Below, piece after piece: positions 21,906-34,707 of a DNA stretch of 64,000 nucleotides. A program made the position numbers and the translations under genes. The stretch spans positions 86,916,042 through 86,980,041 of the forward strand of contig JBAIZL010000003.1 in assembly GCA_036971475.1 (NCBI GenBank), in the 5' to 3' direction. The first letter of the stretch is position 1, and the number at the start of each line of letters is the position of its first letter. Origin of the DNA: Prosapia bicincta. Taxonomy: Eukaryota > Arthropoda > Insecta > Hemiptera > Cercopidae. The notes beneath the pieces were generated by a model that ran no database searches, was not told the origin of the DNA, and saw nothing but the letters and a program-made list of their open reading frames with translations.

Positions 21906-22689
21906 GTATTTAGAATTTTTCACCTCCCGAAATTTTACGCTCGAGTACCAAAGGACCCGGCCGTAAAGGTGTGGGAGTGTCACTTGATTTGTTGCTTTTC
22001 AAAAACGTCATTTTCAGGTTTACAATATGATCCTGCAGGTCTGTGCAGTGCTTTTCTAGTTCGCTGTAAGCAACTGTTGATAAAACTTGTAACACGTGAG
22101 GTATAGCATAAGAGTTGGCCGGTTCTTTTGCATATTCTGAGAATCCAGTGCAGTGTTTCTCAGTCTGTACGAGACCTTTTGAGAGTACGCGCAAAATATG
22201 TAGAAGGTAATGCGTTAACTAATATAAATTCTTTTAAAATCATTTAAAGTTCGCTACACGTGTGTGCATTTTTACTATCGCCTGGTTTATTCTCGTTAGT
22301 TTTTAATTTGTGTTGTGAAAATGTTATTGAAGCATAAAATTAAATTGTGGTAGAACATTTATTACTTTTTTTGTTTAACATAATTTGTTTGGGTCATTTT
22401 CCTGTATCGTAAATAAAAAACAGAAAATTTTTTTTACTTGCGTATTTTCATTTATGAACAGTTTTTTATGACTCGTATCCATTTAGTTTCTCTTTCATTT
22501 ATGAAAATTCGAATTATGACCAGGATCCCTTTTGTTCACTGCCTCAAATGGACACCTCTTCTTACGTTTTTAGACAGGGGGACGTTTTGTTACTAACAAT
22601 AAAAAGGAGTGCGTTGTTGAAATATATTTGGAAGTGATAACGTATCATTCAAGCCTGTCCATTAGAAGTTGAGTTGCTCAACAGAGAAT
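21906..22689. other. unannotated intergenic DNA
   Basis: No supported feature. Overlapping frames on both strands at 21900-22194 show no motif and are probably extensions of the decayed LINE region. Confidence 0.45.
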
Positions 22690-22777
22690 GAACCGTTTGA
22701 AAAAATCTGTATCTCTATTAATAGCTCAATTTGAATCTAAACTTGCAAGAGTCGCATAAGCAGCAAACGTTATCTTA

Positions 22778-22812
22778 CATGTTTCAATCCCAAATCTGTC
22801 ATCATCAGGTTG
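22778..22812 (-). ncRNA. hammerhead motif, core present but stem II poor
   Basis: Minus strand: CTGATGATGACAG, ATTTGGGATT, GAAACATGTAA. Box and palindrome ACATGT are intact and followed by A, a permitted cleavage position. GACAG no longer pairs well with GGATT. Predicted weak. Confidence 0.45.
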
Positions 22813-23459
22813 AAAAATCTAATAAAGTTTATAAGTATAATCAATTATGTGAATATGATCTTTACAATTTCAATTACCAAGCAAATAATTTTTTAAAAAT
22901 ATGTTTGCTGCAGCAGTGGTCCTGAGAACTTCTGAATTACTGCTTAAACTGAAAAGTGATTAAGATAATGAACTCAAAAGTCAACAAATAGCAAAATAGT
23001 GAAAAAATCCTTTGAAAATAAGGAAAAAGTTGGAAATTACTTTCCATCTGAAAATGAACAATTTGATCATTCAGTTTCTCGTAGTATAAAGTGGCGGGTA
23101 AACAACGGAGTAGTAAATACTGGTATTTAGATACCACAATATGTACACAAAGAACAGTGAAATTATCAAAATAGTTGTCTAGATAACATGAAATAAATCA
23201 ATTTAAACTAAACATTTGAGTCTTAAGGTCAATCTACACTTGCTTTGAAAAAAAAGGAACTGATAGAAATTTTTAAAGCAAATTTCAGTAGTATTTTGAC
23301 CTTAAAACCCAAATGTTTAGTTTACTCAAGTAGCGTTGATTTATATTACGTTGTCTAGTAAAATTATTTTGTTTTTTTTTATTAGATTGCTCTTAGTGTA
23401 AATATTTCGTGGTCAACTGACTATTTCATAGTGTAAGTATTATATTCAGGCGTTTACCC

Positions 23460-23500
23460 GTTACTGATGATGACAGATTTGCTGTTGAAACATGTGTGAC
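23460..23500 (+). ncRNA. hammerhead motif, intact core
   Basis: CTGATGA at 23464-23470; ACAG pairs with CTGT over ATTTG, extended by a G-U pair; GAAA at 23487-23490; then the palindrome ACATGT. The base after the palindrome is G, which disfavours cleavage, since hammerheads need A, C or U there. Confidence 0.5.
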
Positions 23501-23564
23501 ATTATAGTCAAATTAAAAATATATTTGGTAGATGTATGTTGCAAGTTTGCTGAACACTATGGAT

Positions 23565-24439
23565 GTTGCCCAGCTGATTTACTGGACGGGAATGTCGGGG
23601 CGTGAGGAAATGCGGTGAGGTTTTCACTGGCTTTGAAATTGATTCATAACTAATTAATTTGACATATTCAGAGAAGAAAGCTGGAATATTTAGATCATAT
23701 CATGAGGCAAGGTAAAATAGAATGCTTCAGCTAAACATTCAGGGCAACATCTTCAACAGGGAACTCGGTGGAAGTACTCTGGGTTCCATAACTTGTATAA
23801 TCGTTTCGAATAGGTGATAAAAGTAACTGTAGAAGCTATCCCAAACCTGCCTATGGTAGATACATATTATTTCGTCAGGGACTGCCGGCTGCAACTAACT
23901 ACTAGAGACGACATTTGGGACAAGTTGAAGTTGGATCTTGCCATGTAGGCCCTATGTTTGCCGTTACTATATCAGTGATGAGTGTAGACAAAGGAATCGC
24001 ACATTATCCAGGTTTTGGAAAAATTGTTTTCTACCTTTTAGCGTGTTTAAAAACACCTAAAGCTGCCGTCGTATTTTATTTTACATGTTCATATTTTTTA
24101 GTTTTTAAATTAACCAAACCTAACCTAACTTAATTGTTCTTAGAGTTCAGAGTCACGAATAAATAGGCCTACCACCTCCGACATGACCAATGTTTCAGAT
24201 TATTACCTACACAACTCTTTAAATCTGTCTCACAATAGCCAATGTTTGCAATGAACAAGTCTCGAGAAGAAATAGAGACATTTTAAAGTTTATTATCACC
24301 GGTGTGGCTAAAATGTAAAACAACTTCAGTGTTAATTAACATGTCTGACGAGAATTTCTTAGAACTTACAGTCAGAACATATGCAGGCTACGGGCTGTGG
24401 AGAGTGTCCCCAGGCCTTTGTGATCAAATATATGTTATG
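23565..24439. other. unannotated intergenic DNA
   Basis: No supported gene. AACCTAACCTAACTT near 24118 is a short CCTAA run. Confidence 0.5.
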
Positions 24440-25872
24440 TGCTCACCTGCTAGGCATATAGTCATCTACTTCATTTATCCTCACTTACTAGACATATGCT
24501 CAGCTATTTGACTTGTGGTCACATACTACACATATTATGCTCAACTATTATACATTCGCTCATCTACTAGACATATGCTCACATACTAGACACATTCTCA
24601 ACTATTAGACATGTGAGCCCCTAATAGGCATATGCTCACCTACTAGACATATGCTCCCGTACTAGACATGTGATCACCTACTAGTCATATGCTCACCTAC
24701 TAGACATATGCTCACATACTACACATATACCCACCTACTAGACATATGCTCACCTACTAGACATGTGATCACCTACTAGTCATATGCTCACCTACTAGAC
24801 ATATGCTCACATACTACACATATACCCACCTACTAGACAAATGCTCACATACTAGACATATACCCACCTACTGGACACATGCTCACCTACTAGACATGTG
24901 ATCACCTACTAGTCATATGCTCACGTACTAGACATATGCTCACATACTAGACATGTACCCACCTACAGAACATATGCTCACCTACTAGACATATGATTAC
25001 CTACTAGACATATACCCACCTACTAGACATATGCTTACCTATTAGACATAATACCCACCTACTAGAGATATGCTCACCTACTAGAACTATGCTCACCTAT
25101 TAGGCATATGCTCACCTACTAGACATATGATCAACTACTAGACATATATTCACCTACTAGACATATGCTCACCTACTAAACATATACTCAACTACTAGAC
25201 ATATATTCAATTACTAGACATATGCTAACTACTAGACATATGATCATTTACTTACTAGACATATGCTCATCTAATAGACATTTGCTCACTTGCTAGACAT
25301 ATGCTCACCTACTAGACATATGCTCACTTACTAGACATATGCTCACTTACTAGTCATATGCTCACCTACTAGACATATTATCACTTACTAGACATATAAT
25401 CCCCTACTAGACATATGATAACCTACCGACATATGCCTACCTACTAGACGTATGCTCACCCACTAGACATATACCCACCTAGTAGAGATATGGTCACCTA
25501 CTAGACATATGATCACCTAATAGACATATTATCACCTACTACACATATGCTCAGCTACTAGACATATGATCACCTACCAGACATATGATCATCTCTACTA
25601 GACATGTGATCACATACTAGACATAATCACCTACTAGACATATAATCACCTACTAGACATATAATCACCTACTAGACATATAATCACCTACTAGACATAT
25701 AATCACATACTAGACATAATCACCTACTAGACATATAATCACCTACTAGACATATAATCACCTACTAGACATATAATCACCTACTAGACATATAATCACC
25801 TACTAGACATATAATCACCTACTAGACATATAATCACCTACTAGACATATAATCACCTACTAGACATATAAT
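24440..25872. repeat. 19-bp minisatellite, about 75 copies
   Basis: The unit is close to CTCACCTACTAGACATATG. The left and middle parts are heterogeneous, with substitutions, small indels and mixed subtypes (CTCAC, ATCAC, CCCAC starts). From about 25620 to the right end the units become almost identical (ATAATCACCTACTAGACAT). Each unit contains the palindromes CTAG and, in many copies, CATATG. No open frame runs through it. Confidence 0.95.
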
Positions 25873-27318
25873 ATTTCACCGGTATTACTTTCGTTCTAAC
25901 TGTTTTATATTTCTCTAAACAAGTTCACCCGTTTCCGGGAGCTCACCGAATGCCAAAACGCTTTTCTAGATCATCCAGCCGTCTACGGAAGAAGGAAAAT
26001 ATTGTGAATATAGGTAGGATTAAGGTTGGTACATATACTTCTTGGTAGAGTTTATAGGAGAGGGGGTCATGGTATCACGTGTGTAGCTGGTAGTAGATCT
26101 ACTGCCTATAGGGCCATAAAGAGGTTTCTATACGTTACATCCGTTCTAAGTAGAAGATTAGATGGAATTATATAGGACTAAGGACACGATGTGATCTAAC
26201 CTAACCTAACACCACTCTTGGTACTGGAAAGTCCCATGATATCGTATTGGTAAGGTAGTTTCTCTATCGGGCTCAGAAAGACGTATCCACCAGTCACATC
26301 TACTTGGAAGAAAAGGTAGAAGACATTAGGGTACTTAGTGACCCCCTAGTACTGGCAATAAGGAAGATTTATGGTTCTATGTGAAATCTACTTTCTTATT
26401 CTACCAACTTTACTGTACCGTTTTGAGAACAACCACAAGGCCCTTGTATTCACTCTAATGCTTCACGCTAATCATATTATTTTCGTCATAACTCTGCCTC
26501 TAATATGTGTGCATTGTGTGCAAGAGAGGGGCATCACTGAGTTAACGCACACTCTTAATACTACATACTGTTGTGGGAAGACGGGACTGTGGCAACGAGC
26601 CAAGTACTGGGCGGATGGTGGAAGTCAGTTGTTTCTTTCATCTGTCATATGTCCCCGCCTATAAGAACATAACCTAACTGTTTCCTGTATGTTGTACTTT
26701 TCCATTGCACGCACAGTTGCGATCGCCAGAGAAGTGGTTTCTTTCGACATCGTTTCGTAATAAACACAACAGTTTACCTGAGGTTTGTGCAATTGTTTAT
26801 ACGTCTATGCCGGCTGTAAACGCACCTCGCTTTGCCAGACTAAATGTTTACATTTGTTTATTCGATAATTGTTATTTAATGAGCCATACAAATATGGAAC
26901 AGATTTTATTTCCTACTATACTAACATTTTACAACCTACGTTGTGAATTCTTATAACAGCGACCTTTACAATGTTGTAATAGAAGACTCAACATTTTTTA
27001 TCGTTTAAATAAATTATAAATATTGCTAAATGCTTTAGATTTTTCACATATAAGTGAGACATAATTCACAAAATTAGAACAAGAAATTAATAAAAAAAAT
27101 TTGGTAACAATGATAATATGTCGAGTCGAGTAAAAATAATACTAATGTTATATTCAATATTTTATGGTATAGAACAATAGAAGTAAAAAAACCTAATTAA
27201 AAAACTTGATTGATAAAAAAGTTTGAATTTTTTTTTCCAAAATCACCAATTTTTGTATGGGAAAGTATTAGATATTGGGAAAACTGAAGCACCTAAGAGG
27301 AAGCATAGTTACAACAAA
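25873..27318. other. unannotated intergenic DNA
   Basis: No supported gene. Three CCTAA units lie at about 26203-26217. Frames of 97 and 83 codons (26371-26664, 26705-26956) show no motif and no coding support. Confidence 0.5.
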
Positions 27319-27615
27319 ATATAGCCTAGTTGTGTAAGAAATATATCCTACTCTGTGTAAGAAATATAGCCTAATTTGTGTAAGAAATATAGCCTACCCT
27401 GTGTAAGAAACATAGCCTACTCTGTGTAAGAAGTATAGCCTACTCTGTGTAAGAATTATAGCCTACTCTGTGTAAGAATTATAGCCTACCCTGTGTAAGA
27501 AACATAGCCTACTCTGTGTAAGAAGTATAGCCTACTCTGTGTAAGAATTATAGCCTACTCTGTGTAAGAAATATAGCCTACTCTGTGTAAAAAAATATAT
27601 CCAACTGTGTAAGAA
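27319..27615. repeat. 23-bp minisatellite, about 12 copies
   Basis: The unit is close to TGTGTAAGAAATATAGCC plus TACTC. Variants AAACATAG, AAGTATAG and AATTATAG recur in the same order 92 bp apart (27411 and 27503), so a four-unit block was duplicated. Confidence 0.95.
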
Positions 27616-29937
27616 ATATAGGATACATTTATATACGTTTAGTGAAATGAAATATAAGGCACCAATAAAATACAGCTGGATAGAGATTCCCTTAAACTTA
27701 AACATTTCGACCTCGTACTTTCAAATAGGGTAATTGACTAGTATTACTTCAAAAATTAATATAGAAGACCTCCGAATAATTTGAAAAGTCTAAAACTGGT
27801 GTAAAACGATCTGAAGAAGTAAGAACCCTATACCTGCCAACGCCCTCAAATGTATATTAGCAAGTTGTGTGTTCTGAAACCTATTTTATGAAAATTACAC
27901 GGCTTAGACTACATTCTGTAGGGAATTAATATAGACTCATAAAGCAAAAAGTTTAATTTGATAAATATGTACAAAGAGAGATAAAATAAAAGAAATATCG
28001 AAGAGGTGCTCATGTTCCAGATTTAACAACTAACTCGTGATACTCACTGGTCATCAATATTTGGGAGGGTAATAAAATACCCTTAACAAATATATCACAC
28101 GTTTACGTAGTTAAACAAGAATCTTACTTAGTATATTTGCTTCTAATGCATGAGCTTTGCTTTCATGGGTTTTTTAATTGAAAATGAGGGCACTGTAATA
28201 TAGCCCTCGAAAGTCAACTCGCAAAAATATTGGTATGTTTAAGTACATTAAAGTGTAAATGATAAGTGAATACAGGACAACAGGGTTTCTATAGTTAAGG
28301 ATTTATTCTATATGAACAAACATTGAGATCTCTGCCTTCATTGGCATTTGAATGATAAAGTATCGTATTTTAATATAAAGATAACGTCTGGTAACAATAA
28401 AGTATGTCCTGGCCACTGTAAAACGGGTTTTCGAGCAGATGAAATATCGACTGGCCAGATATAGGGTTAAAATGTATTGGTTTTGAGGGAATTGTTGAAA
28501 GTTCGTCACTCAACCTTTTTTGTTGAATACAATATTTTTTTGCCTTTTATAGTATTGTTATAATTGTTAAAAACTTGTTTCGAAGAACCTCCTCCAGTCA
28601 AACATCTCTCCTCCTTTCTATGTCTATACTGTACATAGAAATTTCTAACCGACGGAAACAATTCGAAACGAGTTAAAAGTTAATATGCCAATGCTAGGAA
28701 TGGCAAGAAATGTGATAGTCAATATACTAATATAGGGGCAGATCTAGAATTTCATCGTGTGTTAGGGGCAGGGTCTAGCGAGGCTCACAAGGCGTTGCGG
28801 TGGCGGTTGGTTAACACAACAATAATTTAACGAAATATGGTAATTTTTAAAGAAATACCCTGTCTTTGAACAATCATCTTCGAAAGTAAATACAAACTTT
28901 TTTTTAAATATTCCCTTATTTTGAAAGAGTAATCCAATTGTATCTAGTGTACATTTCTATTATCTGAGATGGGCTCCTGGCCCTCGTGTCCCTTCTGGAA
29001 CAGAAATGTGTCCCTCCTAATGTAGAACAAAAATGTAGAAAATTATAATCATTTCATAGTGATGTTGCCAATCATGACAACGATAGGAAAATCTTTGGAA
29101 AAGAACAGGAACAACAGGGAAAACCTTAAGCATTTATTAATGGTTAAATGGCGTGATTTTTTGACGAATAGCTAAATAGAAACCAGATAAAAGTTGAAAT
29201 GAAAATATCTAGTTTTCTAGACTTTTACACGAAAACCTACAGTTTTCTCATTTTCGGCTTAAAAGGTGACTTCGAACATGTTACAGAAATTTTTTATAAA
29301 CAATGTGCCAATCATAGGATTTTTTTGAAACCATGTTTTTTGTAATGAAAAAACCTGTCCACAATTGTCCTAACACTCGTTTAGATGCCGAGACGTTTAA
29401 ACGGTTATTATGTAACGGTCAATTGTCCTTGAAGCTGCTTATAGAAGGAACACAGTCTGAACTAAAGTGATATTTTGTCGAGTATTTTAATATCTTTTAG
29501 AAAATACACAAACCTGGCTTCTATTGCCTTTTTACATCTGGCTGATGTTTGTGCATTGTTGGCTTAGTTTAGTTTTAACATAAATTCACTTCGGTACAAT
29601 TATCTGCCATGCCAAGTTTATTTTCAATCAGCTGTCAAATCATAGAATTAGCTGTCGTGTATTGATTAACAATAATAGTCGGAAGATGACTTACAACGTG
29701 GTAGGCCAATCACATGTCATTGTTGAAGTCAATTACTTTATTATTGTGTGCTTAATTTTAAGGTTAGGGTAGCATAAAATGACAAAGTTTTAAAATTTGG
29801 TCTTGTGGGAATAAATTAGCTATAATTTATTGGTCTTTTTTATATCAGTCCTGTCGCGCCCAATGCACTCACTCAGCTAGCAACCCTCTGTCGAGAAGGA
29901 ATTTCTGGTTGCGCTTCTGTAAATTTATAGGTAAAAC
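27616..29937. other. 2.3 kb with only weak repeat traces
   Basis: No gene seen. 28245-28290 shares GATAAGTGAATACA and a following ACAG phrase with 9376-9422, probably a dispersed repeat. The minus strand at 28570-28600 reads CTGGAGGAGG, TTCTTC, GAAACAAG and looks like a core-deleted relic of the hammerhead family at 53345-53510. Eroded G-rich phrases near 28740 may be a transposon end. Confidence 0.4.
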
Positions 29938-30268
29938 TTTATAAGCTGGCACTTGGAGGCTGCGGTCGTTGGCAAGAGGTCGAGGACGAGGGGAGGGTGG
30001 AGGTGTTCGCAGATCGTTTTCAATAACATTGACCCTTGGAATTTTGCTGTTCTTAGGGTTGACTTTATAACTTGATAATACTTTTTAATGTATTGTAAAA
30101 ATAACAACAAAAGAAAACAGGGAGTTCACGAAAGCTAATAGGATTGTCAAAGGGTTGGGACTGGTAGGCCGCGATTTATGCCCCCGATGAGGGAAGACTA
30201 CAGTGCCTGATGTTCTATAGATGACGAATACACAATTTCTACCTAAGAGTCAAGTGCCAGCTTATGTA
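29938..30268. mobile_element. possible small foldback element
   Basis: ATAAGCTGGCACTTG at 29940 is matched inversely by CAAGTGCCAGCTTAT ending near 30266, about 325 bp apart. The interior has no coding frame carrying a motif. Target duplication is unclear (TA or TAT). The pair could also be a chance or older inverted repeat. Confidence 0.35.
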
Positions 30269-30547
30269 ATTTGACCTATACGTCTTGATTATTAAAATTC
30301 AAAAAAGGAAACGTGTGTTAAAAAAAGGTTTAAAGCCCATGTTGTAGGTTGTGGTTGCGTTGTAACGTGAGGGAATTGACTTGGAGGAGCCTGTATATTG
30401 AGATATTTCAGTAAAAACCTAAGGTTTGCCAACTTTCAAGAGTAAAAATTCGAAATCCGTAAATCTTAAAACACGATAAATGTTGAACACGGTATCTAAG
30501 CTACCCTAACCTAGCTCTTATGGGCGGGCTCGTAGGCAGCAACAAGG

Positions 30548-30640
30548 TGTTTAAGAAATACTCATAGTTTTATTTTCTAAACCATTTACCAAACGTCATT
30601 ATTAAACCCTAGCATCTTCCACACCCTAACGGTAAATTTT
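30548..30640 (+). repeat. dispersed repeat: empty-site relative of the LINE target
   Basis: TTAAGAAATACT, TTTTATTT, ACCAAACGTCATT, AAACCCTAGCATCTTCC continues without a break where the related sequence at 14258-14320 plus 18841-18875 is split by the LINE. It shows what the target looked like before insertion. Confidence 0.6.
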
Positions 30641-31207
30641 CAAAAATCATGATCCTCATATTTACCATCTCGTTCTACCAATATACGGGCCACAATGACA
30701 TAGGTATGTAATAGCAGTCACTTTCGTTGTGTATGTATTATGTAATGAAGAAGGCTAGGTCTCGTTAAGAATCTGGTTATACTTGTAACAATATGTAGCA
30801 GGTTTATAATAAAACTGAAGGCGAAGGAGCGGTCCGATGTATCGAGAATTCTTAAATACTTATTAACAGTGGCCTTAAGCGTTTCTCGCCGTCATTAGTG
30901 TAGTAAAAATACAGCGTGTTTAAAAAATAACCACTTCACTTTAACTTGTTATATTACTGAAATAAATGTCTTTAAGTACTAATATGGCGCTAATTGTAAT
31001 ATGCATGATCTACAGTTTTAGAAAATCTCAACTTTATGCCAATATTAGCGATATTGTGTGTTCTTCAGGCTGTCGTAGTATGGGGCTCTTAAGGTCTCAC
31101 GGTGTGTTGCACTACCTGGAGCGAACTGATGAGACAGTGGATATAGAGGTACTCACGCAAACGTGGCTGTTTGGAACATTCTACTGGTTCCGAGTAGTTC
31201 TGGGGAA

Positions 31208-31894
31208 TAGGGATGGTCGATCCAGTGACTTAAACGGATCGGTGATTTTAATGACAGCGACAGACTTGGATCAGTGACTTTTACCGGTGACTTTACTACC
31301 GGTGACTAGGGGTACTAAGACAGCTCTGTATGTGCCAATAACAGGCAGGCATACCGCACTGGTTAAATGATTCCACATCTCGCGCTTTTCGTTTTTTGAA
31401 AGTTTCATTTTTCTAAAAATAAACGCCTACGAAATTAAGAACAAACTACCGAGTGCGATATTGCGTCTATTGTACACAACACTGTCACTGTCGTGTAATC
31501 TGACACAAACCGTCCACTCAGACACGACGTAAATGAGTAGTGACGGTGACATATCAACGAATGACGGTCGTGGTAAAAAAATATCAGTAACTTTTTCGTC
31601 ATCGCCGAAGATATTTTACCAGAGACATCCCCTTCTCTCGTACATCCAACGACACTGCACGATGATCAGCGCCGTGAGCCGAGCGTTAAGAGCAGAACCA
31701 GTGGCAGCGAAAAATCAACCAATGCCAGTAACATTTCATCCAGCGACTGCGATATTTTACTTAATTACAATAGAGACAATTTTCGATCGATCCATTGTCA
31801 CTGGAACTGGCATTTTCTACATTTTGTCACTGGTACTACCAGCGATAAACGATCAGTGATTAGTCACCGTGACAAAAAATATCGACCATCCCTG
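31208..31894. mobile_element. hAT-type MITE
   Basis: The left end TAGGGATGGTCGA mirrors the right end TCGACCATCCCTG (first base mismatched). Eight-base flanks CTGGGGAA (31200-31207) and CTGGAAAA (31895-31902) are an imperfect 8-bp target duplication, the hAT hallmark. Repeated GTGAC motifs near both ends (CCGGTGACT, CAGTGACT, AGTCACCGTGAC) look like subterminal transposase-binding repeats. A 108-codon frame inside (31533-31859) lacks any transposase motif and is treated as chance. A related empty site is at about 32690-32815. Confidence 0.8.
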
Positions 31895-32679
31895 CTGGAA
31901 AAGCGGCCAAACCGCAGTGTCTGGTTAGAGTTCGTCTCGTCCGATTGGCGAGCCGGTCACCCAGTCTAGGCTTTACAATAAGGTAGCAAGATTCTCGAAT
32001 AGCCTACTGGTACCACGGGTCGTGATATTAAGCCCTCCTCTTCTTGGGAGAAGCACTCACAAAGTGTCTTATCATTCGTGTCTGATAGGGACTTTACTGC
32101 CATTTTTGTTTTTAAATTTCGCTAACAATTTGTCTTAGTCACAAACTTGTGTTAGTCATATGTTGTAAACAGAACTTGTCGTTGGCTTCATAAGGCTTAA
32201 ATTTACTATTTGCTTTAACGAAAATGGAATTGACAAATGTAGCTTCTAATTTTTGTAGGGACTCGGCGAGGGGCTTTAAGGATTATAATATTAAACAAAT
32301 CTTTTAACCACAAATACAACTACAAATATTTTAACGTTTAATAATAGACTACATTTTATATTAAATTTAAACTTACAGAAGAAGAATCAAATATTACAAT
32401 TTCATGATAGAGTTCCTATAACGCAAGTTAGTGAACTAAGAGCTTTTAATAAATAAACCCATACAGTGTTTGTAAAAACATCAATAACATCTTTGGCTAT
32501 GTCGCATATTTGAGACATAAAACCTCCATTTAAAACAAAACTTAAATGGACTAGCTTTGGTTTAAATCCATGAAAGAATCGTGACCAAGGCCCGAGTCTG
32601 AAGATCCGACTCTCAGGTAAGGCCAACCAAGGGTGAGTAAAAGTCGGATTGCAATTCATAACCAATCATATAGGACGCA

Positions 32680-32820
32680 AGAACCTGCCCGTTCGGAAAG
32701 TTCTATTGGTCACGAATAGTTCTTGAAAAGCTGTCGAGACTGTGGTGTCTGGTTGGAGTTCGTCTCGTTCCCGGGCGGGCCTGTCACCAGTCCAAGCGTT
32801 ACAGTGAGGTCTTTGTATTA
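32680..32820. repeat. duplicate of the sequence flanking the hAT MITE (empty site)
   Basis: GTTCTATTGGTCACGAATAG, AGTTCTTGAAAAGC, GTGTCTGGTTGGAGTTCGTC matches 31175-31207 joined to 31895-31975. The match runs straight across the point where the MITE sits in the other copy. The nature of this older repeat is unknown. Confidence 0.65.
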
Positions 32821-34312
32821 ATTTGTGTATAATATCAGACATCAAGGATGAAAACTGCATTTCTTACTTATCTTTGTCCACTTTGAAGAGTTTGATTCTT
32901 CTTCATTTTTGCTGTAGGTCTACATCATTGTCTTTTGTGCCTCAAGATCGTGCTACTCTTAGGTTTGTTAGATTTAAAAATACACTTGTGTGTGTGTTGA
33001 TGCGTGAGTAGGTGCGTGCGTGCGTGCGCCGTGATGTTAATTACCTATGGTAATTATATTTTGAAAAAATGTTTATAACTTTGAATCGAAGGTCAGAGTG
33101 AAACTGCGCAAGTGGTCAAGAAATTAGCGGATTACTTCTGGGACCCCGGGGCTATGATCGAGCCTAGGTCAATTATGCACGGTTGATCCCACCTCTTATC
33201 GTAGGCCTACTAGACGTCTTTTAGCCAACTCTGAGGAAGAGAGTATTAGATTGTAAATGGTAAGGTCTGCAAGGATTTGTATTTCACACGTTAATAACAA
33301 GTTTGCTATTAGCCGTCAGTTTAGGCTATCTGTTATGACGAGAAGGAATTTGGTCATAAGTTGTATGTTACAATTTCATTGAGAATTACTTTGGAAATTA
33401 CTTGCAATTCTAACAACCCTATATTACGTAAAAAAACATTTAACCATCGTAATCTACTAAAAATATTTAATATAATTTTATAACTATATTTGAATTTTGA
33501 TTGGCCGCTTTTCTTTTCAAGTATTTTTATTTTCATTATAATCTAGAATCTAACGTTCATTGTAAGTTAAAATTGTAGTTTTCCTTCACATTTTTACCAT
33601 ACAATACGATTTGTAGGCTAAGGTGTTCTATACTTCCATCGAGTTAACCACCTGCGCATTTCGACCAATTAGTTAGGGTAGTTCTTGAATTTTGAGATCG
33701 ACCTCGCGCAGGTGACCGCACCGGAATCGAATTGTGTTACTCTTCTGCCAGTATTTTGGCCGCTGTGCGCATGCCCAAGTGTGAAGTAATATAGTATCCT
33801 ACTCGTAATTAAAAAAAAATAAGAAGAAGAAGAAGACGAACAAAGTAAATCAAAAGCATTTAAAATCAAAGAATGATTTTAATAAAACTAACGAGGGAAA
33901 ATGATAAAACTTCAAGCCATATATATATTTACAGAATAACAAGATATTGAACGTGTATTATAGCAAAAAGAGTATATTTCCATGAGATACTCGCACCTTG
34001 CAATATGAGTATATCAAGACCACTATGCCCAAGTTGTAGCTATATATGTTTAAAGTTAGATAATACTTTATTTTGTCCTAGTTCATTATATTGTGATGTA
34101 TTTTGTCACAGATTGTACCTGTCTGAAGAATACATTGTTGCATATTTGCGTTTTCATTAGTTTTTTTCTTATGTGTGTTTTGCCTTAAAACAAGACATAC
34201 AAAACAATTTTTTAAAAAAGTAAATTCTTACAGAGGTTAAGAAAAAAATATTTTATCCATTGTTTGATTATTTCCAGTTTGCTTATTTTATTCGTTTCAT
34301 TCATTTTTAACC
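32821..34312. other. unannotated AT-rich DNA
   Basis: No gene recognised. A short GTGC run lies at 33012-33030. Confidence 0.5.
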
Positions 34313-34707
34313 TTAAAGGACTATTTATGGTATTTTGTAGTAACCATGGCAACAGTTTAAGGTTGTCCAATGGAGGTTTCGACGACAAACAGATGGAGGA
34401 AAAAATTCATACACGTCTTTAAGAAATTGATTTCTAGGTATTGGAAAGTTGGTGCAGTGCCAAAACGCGCTGGACTTTGAGCATGACGATTCATAGTTCG
34501 AATCCGGATGGGCCCCAAATTTTTATAATTTAATTATTGAATAAATATTTGAACAAATTTTATTAACGCCAATTGTTATCCAATATAGGTTTAAAAAATG
34601 TATTTAAACTTGATTGTATGAATAAAATCGTATTTTATTAACGGTTGAAAATTTGTACAAGATATAGGCCTATATCAGGAGAGTGTGAGCTAATAGAAGG
34701 AATTTAA
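34313..34707 (+). mobile_element. SINE with tRNA-like segment, copy 2
   Basis: Full-length relative of 8231-8625 in the opposite orientation. The 5' block has GTAACCATGGCAACAG. An A-box-like TGGTGCAGTGCC begins at 34450, and the B box AGTTCGAATCC at 34495-34505 fits the tRNA consensus. The tail passes through AATTTGTACAAGATATAGGC and ends GTGTGAGCTAATAGAAGG. It is not a tRNA gene: there is no cloverleaf closure. Confidence 0.7.

Larger units (their letters stand above)
22690..23560. mobile_element. inverted pair of hammerhead-bearing termini
   Basis: Two inverse end sequences lie about 650 bp apart. On the left TCATCAG (22802-22808), CAATCC and TTTCATG-type boxes read as a minus-strand hammerhead. 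On the right CTGATGATGACAG (from 23464) is the plus-strand version. Both continue outward with related tails. A second inverted repeat sits between them: AAACTAAACATTTGAGTC at 23207 and its inverse near 23310. No coding frame survives inside. Likely a non-autonomous or gutted Penelope-like element. Confidence 0.5.

Noticed and set aside
24440..25872. CRISPR-like regular repeats
   Set aside because: Units are contiguous with no unique spacers, and the window is eukaryotic in character; it is a minisatellite.
26203..26217. Telomere-like CCTAA repeats
   Set aside because: Only about three units here and near 24118; too short to mean a telomere or an interstitial telomeric block.
26371..26956. 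97- and 83-codon plus frames
   Set aside because: No motif, no splice or codon evidence I can see; consistent with chance.
31533..31859. 108-codon frame inside the hAT MITE
   Set aside because: No hAT transposase signature; it spans the GTGAC-rich subterminal repeats.
34450..34510. tRNA gene
   Set aside because: A and B boxes are present but no cloverleaf closes, and the segment is embedded in a 395-bp repeat shared with 8231-8625; called SINE.
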